Shown: positions 1-4,677 of the stretch, piece by piece
How positions within the stretch are numbered: position 1 is the stretch's first letter
How the letters are laid out: the number at the start of each line of letters is the position of its first letter
NCBI GenBank assembly: GCA_041591915.1
Contig: JBFHRB010000150.1
Coordinates: 1-8,354 of the forward strand
Direction: 5' to 3'
Length of the DNA stretch: 8,354 nucleotides
DNA from: JBFHRB01 sp041591915
GTDB taxonomy: Bacteria > Actinomycetota > Nitriliruptoria > Nitriliruptorales > Nitriliruptoraceae
The notes under the pieces: model-generated
The model's input: the letters and a program-made list of their open reading frames with translations, nothing else
Databases searched by the model: none
What the model was told of the DNA's origin: nothing
Position numbers and translations under genes: made by a program

Positions 1-134
1 GCCGCAGGCGCCGTCCAGGGGTTCCAGTGGGACAAGCGGCGTCGTTGCCGCCACGGTTACGCAGCGTCGCCGGCGATGCGGTGGGCGCGCGTCGGCGGGG
101 CCCACGCGCACGAGCGCGTCCGGTCTGTCTGGAT
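1..134. other. Left-edge stretch with no assignable gene
   Basis: No stop interrupts plus-strand frame 1 from the window edge to a TAG at 136-138. It could therefore be the last 45 codons of a gene running in from the left and converging on the minus-strand membrane-protein gene. The predicted peptide is Arg-rich and matches nothing I recognise, and an open stretch of this length is expected by chance at this GC content. On the minus strand an open reading also runs off the edge, equally without a recognisable motif. No tRNA fold was found. The only structure seen is the pair of hairpins listed separately. Confidence 0.3.
81..119 (-). terminator. Possible GC-rich hairpin terminator after the membrane-protein gene
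   Basis: Two overlapping inverted repeats lie 16-54 bases beyond the stop of the minus-strand gene at 135. One pairs ACGCGC (104-109) with GCGCGT (114-119) around a 4-base loop. The other pairs GTGGGC (81-86) with GCCCAC (100-105) around a 13-base loop. They share bases and cannot both form. Neither is followed by a T-run on the transcribed strand, so this is at best a non-canonical terminator of the type often proposed in high-GC actinobacteria. Hairpins of this size also arise by chance in such DNA. Confidence 0.25.
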
Positions 135-905
135 CTAGCGGGCAGTGAAGCCGATCCTGTCCGTCACCGGCGGGCTGAACGGGAAGCGGTTCCAGGCCAG
201 GAACTCGGCGTCGATCGTGTGCTCGCCCGCCTCGGCCTCGAACTCGAAGGTCAGCGTGGTGCACGGGCGCTCGAGCGTGCAGCGGTCCTGGTCGATCGGG
301 TCGATCCGGCGGATCCCGTCGAGGAACAGCGAGACCTGCCCGAGCTCCTCGAGGTCGTTCGGCGCCTCCTCGGGGGTCATGGCGACCGGCCCGACGCTCC
401 CGCCCGCGACGGCGACGACGACACGTACGGTCCCGGCCGTCAGCTCGGCGCCGTCGGCGGGCTCGACGATCTCGATGGCCGCATCCACCGCGACGGGGAG
501 GTCGAACGGGTCGGTCCTGGGGTGCCAGGCACGGGTGAGGGCCGGTCCGGCGGCGACCGATGCCACCACGGCCACGAGGAGGAACCCGCCGATCAGCGCC
601 GGGGCACCGCGCAACTGCATCGGTGACGTCGTCACGAGGACGAGGGCGATCAGGGCCACCGCCCCGGCGGGCACGGCGTAGCCGACCCAGTCGGAGAGCG
701 TGTCGGATGCGACCGGCGAGAGGGCCGAGATCACCGCCACCGCTGACAGCGGCACGACGAGGTCGCCGGGCTCGGCGAGCTGGAGCCTTCCGAACAGGTG
801 GAGCAGGAAGAGGACCCCCACGCCGATGGAGATGACGGTCAACAGCGCCTGCCAGCCGGCGCCGGCGCCGGCGTGCGCCAGCGGGATCGCCAGTGCGTCG
901 GTCAC
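135..905 (-). CDS. Membrane protein with C-terminal Ig-like exported domain, unknown function
   Basis: Predicted 256-residue protein that I cannot assign to a named family. The N-terminal half is hydrophobic, with clear membrane segments near residues 20-38, 75-92 and 103-120 and a possible further one near 49-64. From about residue 141 it becomes a soluble, beta-rich, acidic domain. That domain opens with EPADGAELTAGTVRV, a pattern typical of Ig-like or bacterial surface beta-sandwich domains, and carries two cysteines (C209, C215) that could form a disulfide if exported. The GTG start at 905 is chosen because GGAG lies 5 bases upstream and because it overlaps the stop of the Dabb gene by 4 bases (GTGA), which suggests translational coupling. 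The reading frame stays open much further upstream, to position 1592, but that part is antisense to dapA and to the Dabb gene and is not coding. Role unknown; a sensor or envelope-stabilising role is only a guess. Confidence 0.75.
   Translation of the reverse strand: MTDALAIPLAHAGAGAGWQALLTVISIGVGVLFLLHLFGRLQLAEPGDLVVPLSAVAVISALSPVASDTLSDWVGYAVPAGAVALIALVLVTTSPMQLRGAPALIGGFLLVAVVASVAAGPALTRAWHPRTDPFDLPVAVDAAIEIVEPADGAELTAGTVRVVVAVAGGSVGPVAMTPEEAPNDLEELGQVSLFLDGIRRIDPIDQDRCTLERPCTTLTFEFEAEAGEHTIDAEFLAWNRFPFSPPVTDRIGFTAR
855..872. repeat. Three tandem copies of the hexamer GCCGGC
   Basis: GCCGGC occurs three times end to end inside the 5' part of the minus-strand membrane-protein gene, where it encodes alternating Ala and Gly (AGAGAG, residues 12-17) just before the first membrane segment. 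As a whole hexamer, a copy-number change would add or remove two residues without a frameshift. It is probably simple low-complexity coding sequence. Confidence 0.5.
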
Positions 906-1201
906 GGGAGCTCCGTCACGTCGTCGTCGGTCTCGATGTCGAGGCGGATGACCGATGCGCCGGCCGCGCGGATCCGCGCGACGACCGGCGTGTGCAGCGG
1001 GTGGACCCGGTAGGTGTCGAGCGCGGCCTCGTCCGCGAAGACCGTGATCAGGCCCGTCACCTCGGCGTCGCCGATCTCGCGGGCGACGCGGAGCCACCCG
1101 ACCTCGTCGATCGCCGCGAGACCGCGGAGGTCGTCCTCGATGGCCCGCCGTTCTGCCGGGTCGACGCCGGTGAAGTCGAACCGGACGATGTGCCAGATCA
1201 C
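902..1201 (-). CDS. Dabb-domain (stress-responsive A/B barrel) protein
   Basis: Predicted 99-residue protein made up almost entirely of one Dabb domain, a ferredoxin-like fold that dimerises into an alpha/beta barrel. Family features seen are the opening strand IWHIVRFDF (residues 2-10), the helix after GVDPAERRA, the strand GLITVFADEAAL (50-61), and the characteristic YRVHPLH segment (64-70) followed by a VVARIR helix. Usual family length is about 95-105 residues, which matches. The GTG start at 1201 is preferred over an upstream in-frame ATG at 1264. It places the conserved His-containing strand at the N-terminus, and GGGAG lies 6 bases upstream. Dabb proteins are mostly cytosolic and of unknown substrate; some relatives are enzymes such as olivetolic acid cyclase, so the fold does not fix the function. 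It is the first gene of a two-gene unit with the membrane protein, divergent from dapA. Confidence 0.85.
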   Translation of the reverse strand: MIWHIVRFDFTGVDPAERRAIEDDLRGLAAIDEVGWLRVAREIGDAEVTGLITVFADEAALDTYRVHPLHTPVVARIRAAGASVIRLDIETDDDVTELP

Positions 1202-1229
1202 GCGCCGCTCCCGGGCTCCGAGGGCTGCG

Positions 1230-1236
1230 TAGGATA
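1230..1236. promoter_or_regulatory. Candidate shared -10 element in the Dabb/dapA divergent spacer
   Basis: The 74-bp spacer between the divergent starts (1201 and 1276) contains TAGGATAA at 1230-1237. On the plus strand TAGGAT fits the actinobacterial TAnnnT -10 pattern and would give a leader of about 34 bases for dapA. On the minus strand the overlapping TATCCT fits the same pattern and would give a leader of about 25 bases for the Dabb gene. No good TTGACA-like -35 box was seen at 16-18 bases on either side, so the call rests on the -10 alone. Confidence 0.4.
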
Positions 1237-1275
1237 ACCGCGCACCCGTTCCCGCCTGCTCCAAGGAGTCGATGG

Positions 1276-2157
1276 ATGCCTGCCTTCGGCCGCGTCGTCA
1301 CGGCCATGGCCACGCCGTTCACTCCGGACGGGGCCCTCGACCTCGACGGTGCGCAGCGGCTCGCCGACCACCTGGTCACCAACGGCACCGACACCGTCCT
1401 CGTGAGCGGCACGACCGGCGAGAGCCCGACGCTGCGGGGCGATGAGCCCTGGGACCTGCTCGCGGCGGTGCTCGAGACGGTTGGTGACCGCGGGCTCGTC
1501 ATGATGGGCACGGGCTCCAACGACACGGACCGGACCGTCGCGGCCACCGCGAAGGCGACCGAGCTCGGCGCCCACGCGATCCTGTTGGTCACCCCGTACT
1601 ACAACAAGCCCAGCCAGCGCGGGCTCATCGCGCACTTCACGGCGGCGGCAGGCGCCACCGACCGTCCGGTGCTGCTGTACGACATCCCCGGACGGACCTC
1701 GCGGGAGATCGACCTGGCGACGCTCGTCGAGCTCTCGAGCGTGGGCAACATCGTTGGCGTGAAGGACGCGGTCGGCGACCTGGCGAAGGCGGCCGAGGTC
1801 GTGGCCGGCACCCCCGACGGCTTCGACGTCTACTGCGGCGACGACGTGCTCAACCTGCCCTACCTGGCGGTCGGCGCGGCGGGCTACGTGTCGGTTGCCT
1901 CGCACCTCGTCGGGCCCGAGCTGGCGCAGATGGCCGAGCTGTACGCCACGGATCCCGCCAAGGCGCGCGAGATCCACCAGCGGCTGCTGCCGCTGCATCG
2001 GGCACTGTTCCTGGAGCCCAACCCCGCACCTCTCAAGGCCGCGCTGAACGCGCGCGGCCTGCCCGGCGGTCCCGTGCGGCTGCCGCTGGTCGAGGCGAGT
2101 GCGGCCACGCGAGCGGCCGTGCTCGCGGCCCTCGACGACGCAGGAGTCACACGCTGA
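1276..2157 (+). CDS. dapA: 4-hydroxy-tetrahydrodipicolinate synthase (DHDPS)
   Basis: Cytosolic class I aldolase that condenses pyruvate with aspartate semialdehyde, the committed step toward meso-diaminopimelate and lysine. The 293-residue length is normal for the family. Aligned by eye to E. coli DapA with a constant offset of 2, the catalytic set is complete: T46-T47 in GTTGES, Y109 in TPYYNKPSQ, Y135 and R140 in LYDIPGRTS, and the Schiff-base lysine K163 in GVKDAVG. The EPNPAPLKAAL segment (247-257) is also typical. Of the lysine-inhibitor residues known in E. coli, N82 and Y108 are kept, but the positions of H53, H56 and E84 hold Gly, Pro and Arg, so strong lysine feedback is unlikely. 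AAGGAG at 1263-1268 lies 7 bases before the ATG and decides the start over the out-of-frame ATG at 1272. The gene is followed immediately by rnj, sharing one base. Confidence 0.97.
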   Translation: MPAFGRVVTAMATPFTPDGALDLDGAQRLADHLVTNGTDTVLVSGTTGESPTLRGDEPWDLLAAVLETVGDRGLVMMGTGSNDTDRTVAATAKATELGAHAILLVTPYYNKPSQRGLIAHFTAAAGATDRPVLLYDIPGRTSREIDLATLVELSSVGNIVGVKDAVGDLAKAAEVVAGTPDGFDVYCGDDVLNLPYLAVGAAGYVSVASHLVGPELAQMAELYATDPAKAREIHQRLLPLHRALFLEPNPAPLKAALNARGLPGGPVRLPLVEASAATRAAVLAALDDAGVTR

Positions 2158-3818
2158 TGGGGACCTCACCGGTTGAGATCACGTTCTTCGGCGGCCTGGG
2201 CGAGATCGGCCGCAACATGGCGACGATCGACGTCGACCGCCGCATCGGCATCATCGACTGTGGGGTCACGTTCCCGAGCGCGCATCACCTCGGAGTGGAC
2301 CTCATCATCCCGGACTGGAGTGCGCTGAAGCCCCGCGCCGCCGACATCGATGCCGTCTTCCTCACCCACGGCCACCTCGACCACATCGGCGCTGTCCCGT
2401 ACCTCCTCAGCGACTTCCCGGGCCTCACGATCTACGGGACGACGCTGACGCTGCGGTTCCTCGAGGCGATCCTCGAGGAGTGGCCGGACCTCGAGGGGCA
2501 CACCCTCGTCGAGGTCGCGCCCGGCGACGTGATCGAGCACGGCCCGTTCGAGGTCGAGGTGATCCAGGTCACGCACTCGATCCCGGACGGCTGCGCGTTC
2601 GCGTTCCGCACCCCGCATGGCCTGGTCGTGCACTCCGGCGACTTCAAGCTCGACCAGACGCCCGTCGACGGCCGGGTGACCGACCTCGCCCACCTCGCTC
2701 GGCTGGGCGACGAGGGTGTCGACCTCCTCCTGGCCGACTCGACCAACGCCGACGTGCGCGGCCACATCAAGTCCGAGAAGACCGTCGGCCAGACGCTGGA
2801 CCGGGTCTTCCACGACGTCGAGGGCCTGCTCGTCGTGGCGTCCTTCGCGTCCCACGTGCACCGGATCCAGCAGGTGCTCGACGCGGCCCGTGAGGTCGGT
2901 CGGCGCCCCGTCTTCGTCGGTCGCTCCATGATCCGCAACATGGGGATCGCGCGCGAGCTCGGCTACCTCGAGATCGACCCGGCGGAGATCGTCGAGATCC
3001 AGGACGTGAAGAAGCACGACCCCAAGGAGCTGGTCATCATCTCGACCGGCTCCCAGGGCGAGCCGTTCTCGGCGCTCAGCCTCATGGCTTCGGGCGACCA
3101 CAAGTGGATCGACGTCGGCGAGGGTGACGTGATCGTGCTCGCGTCGAGCCTCATCCCGGGCAACGAGACGGCCGTGTTCCGGTCCATCAACGGCCTCGCG
3201 CGCCGCGGGTGCCACGTGATCCACCGGGGCGTCGCCGACGTGCACGTCTCGGGCCACGCGAGCCGTGAGGACCTCATCCTCTTCCACAACCTGCTCGAGC
3301 CCGAGTACGTCATCCCCGTGCACGGCGAGTTCCGGCACATGCTCGCGCACCGCGACATCGCGGTCGAGACCGGCTGCCCGCCAGACAACGTCCTCGTCAG
3401 CGAGGACGGCGACGTGATCGTCCTCGAGGACGGCCGCGCCACGCGGGGCGAGCCCATCGAGGCCGGCCAGATCTTCATCGACGGGCTCCTCAACGACGTC
3501 GGGCCCGCGGTCCTGCGCGACCGGCGACGCCTTGGCGACGACGGCATCTGCATCTGCGTGGTGACGATCGACCCGCACCGGGGCGAGGCGGTCGGCGAGA
3601 CGCTCGTGATCCAGAAGGGCGTCGTGTTCGACGAGGAGGCCGGCCCGATCATCGACGGCGCCACCAAGGCCGTCGACCTGGAGATGGACTCGCTCAAGAA
3701 GGGGAAGTTCGCGGACTCGGACGCCGTGTCGCGTCACGTCGTCCAGGCGCTCGGGACCTTCTGGCGTGCCGAGACCGGCCGACGCCCGGTCATCATCCCC
3801 ATCGTGCAGGAGTCGTGA
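2157..3818 (+). CDS. rnj: Ribonuclease J
   Basis: Metallo-beta-lactamase/beta-CASP ribonuclease that acts as a 5'-to-3' exonuclease and an endonuclease in mRNA decay and rRNA maturation. At 553 residues it has the normal family length. The two-metal site is visible: HGHLDH (71-76), H140 in VTHSIPDG, D162 in HSGDFKLD, and H389 in PVHGEF. The beta-CASP part shows LADSTNAD (192-199), SFASHVHRI (229-237), STGSQGEP (296-303) and the phosphate-binding SGHAS (365-369). A C-terminal domain of roughly 100 residues follows. AGGAG at 2142-2146, inside the end of dapA, is 10 bases from the ATG, and the dapA stop and rnj start overlap as TGATG, so the two are probably cotranscribed and coupled. The dapA-rnj pairing is also found in mycobacteria. 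An adjacent minus-strand gene converges on its 3' end. Confidence 0.97.
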   Translation: MGTSPVEITFFGGLGEIGRNMATIDVDRRIGIIDCGVTFPSAHHLGVDLIIPDWSALKPRAADIDAVFLTHGHLDHIGAVPYLLSDFPGLTIYGTTLTLRFLEAILEEWPDLEGHTLVEVAPGDVIEHGPFEVEVIQVTHSIPDGCAFAFRTPHGLVVHSGDFKLDQTPVDGRVTDLAHLARLGDEGVDLLLADSTNADVRGHIKSEKTVGQTLDRVFHDVEGLLVVASFASHVHRIQQVLDAAREVGRRPVFVGRSMIRNMGIARELGYLEIDPAEIVEIQDVKKHDPKELVIISTGSQGEPFSALSLMASGDHKWIDVGEGDVIVLASSLIPGNETAVFRSINGLARRGCHVIHRGVADVHVSGHASREDLILFHNLLEPEYVIPVHGEFRHMLAHRDIAVETGCPPDNVLVSEDGDVIVLEDGRATRGEPIEAGQIFIDGLLNDVGPAVLRDRRRLGDDGICICVVTIDPHRGEAVGETLVIQKGVVFDEEAGPIIDGATKAVDLEMDSLKKGKFADSDAVSRHVVQALGTFWRAETGRRPVIIPIVQES

Positions 3819-3819
3819 C

Positions 3820-3834
3820 CCGGCGCCGGCCCGG
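3820..3834. terminator. Possible short GC inverted repeat between convergent genes
   Basis: The 27 bases between the rnj stop and the stop of the minus-strand secreted-protein gene contain the perfect 10-base palindrome CCGGCGCCGG (3820-3829). A further CCGG at 3831-3834 can pair with the first CCGG around a 7-base loop. Being symmetric, it could slow transcription from both sides, but the stem is only 4 bp and there is no T-run on either strand. It is the only structure seen between the two genes. Confidence 0.25.
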
Positions 3835-3845
3835 AGGATCGATCG

Positions 3846-4481
3846 TCAGGAGACGGCAACCTCCTCGAGCCAGGGCAGCTCGAGCCAGGATCCACCCTGC
3901 TGGTTGATGCGACCGGCGCTCACGTTGACCCCGTGGAGTGCCACCTCAACCGTGAGGCCGTTGATCTCCTGTCCGGCGAAGTCGTCGAGTTCGAAGGGAA
4001 ACTCGAACACGGTCGTGCCGGTCATCAGCGTGACCGTCTGCGACTGCTCGGTCAGCGTCAGGAACCGCAAGTCGTCCGTCGTTGCCGTCACGCGGAAGTG
4101 CAGGGTGGACTGGATCCCCGGGCCGGTCGACTGCAGTTCGACGACGCCCTTGCCCGCGCGCGTGTGGTCGAGCGCGTACGAGTCGCGTAGCGAGTCGTCG
4201 CCGACGTAGTCACGCCAGTTCGGTTCGCCCTCGACGTGGTAGAGCACCTCGTCGACGGGCAGCGTCGACGTGAGGAAGTTCGACGTGGCATCTCCCGGAG
4301 TCCTGCCGAGCCAACGGATCGACTGGCAGGTGCCCGGCGTGTCCTGCGGACACCCGGCCGCGATGTAGAGCGTCTCGGTCCGCGGCACGAGTTCGGTCGA
4401 CGGCTGGGTCGTCGCCACCGTGCCCAGGGCGAGTGCGAGCGTTGCAGCGCCGACGACGGCGCGACGGAACATCCCACGCAT
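3846..4481 (-). CDS. Secreted protein of unknown function
   Basis: Predicted 211-residue protein with a typical signal peptide: basic start MRGMFRR, hydrophobic run VVGAATLALALG (9-20), and a likely cleavage around TVATTQ (21-26). There is no lipobox cysteine, so it is probably released rather than a lipoprotein. The mature part is beta-rich and acidic. It has only two cysteines (C44, C52), close together and likely a disulfide, and ends in a Trp-containing segment (GGSWLELPWLEEV). I do not recognise the family. The ATG at 4481 is chosen over an in-frame ATG at 4535 because AAGGGAG lies 8 bases upstream and the signal peptide then starts cleanly. The gene points away from ftsK and toward rnj, so it interrupts the otherwise collinear rnj-ftsK run as a single oppositely oriented gene. 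Confidence 0.8.
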   Translation of the reverse strand: MRGMFRRAVVGAATLALALGTVATTQPSTELVPRTETLYIAAGCPQDTPGTCQSIRWLGRTPGDATSNFLTSTLPVDEVLYHVEGEPNWRDYVGDDSLRDSYALDHTRAGKGVVELQSTGPGIQSTLHFRVTATTDDLRFLTLTEQSQTVTLMTGTTVFEFPFELDDFAGQEINGLTVEVALHGVNVSAGRINQQGGSWLELPWLEEVAVS

Positions 4482-4677
4482 GAGCGCGTCTCCCTTCGTG
4501 TCGGGCCAACCTCTTGCTGGCTCCGGTCTCGCCAAGTTGTTCGCCGCGAACGAGCCGTTCTCCTGCCTCGCGGACCCCCGGGACCTACCCTGCCGGCAGC
4601 CGCTCGGCGGGAACTACACGGGTGTGAGCTACCCTCGGACCGTTCCGGTGTCGCGTCGATCAGCGGGTGTTGCCAAC
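4482..4677. promoter_or_regulatory. Divergent spacer upstream of ftsK and the secreted-protein gene
   Basis: This 196-bp spacer must carry the promoters of both flanking genes. Two copies of CTACCCT (4585-4591 and 4629-4635), 44 bp apart, each contain TACCCT, which fits a TAnnnT -10 box on the plus strand. The second would give ftsK a leader of about 36 bases. The first overlaps a 10-base palindrome, CTGCCGGCAG (4590-4599), that could be a small operator. On the minus strand the best -10 match is TAGGTC near 4582-4587, which lacks the final T. No convincing -35 boxes, riboswitch or RNA gene were seen. Confidence 0.35.

Noticed and set aside
1..60. A tRNA-like T-arm around GGGGTTCC near 18-25
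   Set aside because: No matching acceptor, D or anticodon stems could be folded on either strand.
1202..1264. A longer Dabb protein starting at ATG 1264
   Set aside because: It would add 21 residues before the first barrel strand, beyond the usual family start, and take up most of the divergent spacer. GTG 1201 has a good SD.
1202..1275. A lysine riboswitch or attenuator ahead of dapA
   Set aside because: The spacer is only 74 bp and the likely leader about 34 bases, too short for a lysine aptamer, and no leader-peptide frame with lysine codons was seen.
906..1592. Upstream extension of the membrane-protein frame to a 485-residue protein
   Set aside because: This part is antisense to dapA and out of frame with the Dabb gene; its predicted sequence is Arg/Pro-rich shadow. 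GTG 905 has its own SD and the stop/start overlap.
2166..3737. A 523-residue open frame antisense to rnj
   Set aside because: It mirrors the codon pattern of rnj, is rich in Asp, Val, Arg and His as expected of a high-GC antisense shadow, and has no recognisable motif.
4480..4677. An N-terminal extension of FtsK from the ATG at 4480 or further upstream
   Set aside because: It would overlap the start codon of the divergent gene (CATG) and consume both promoters. It lacks an SD and adds residues unlike FtsK tails.
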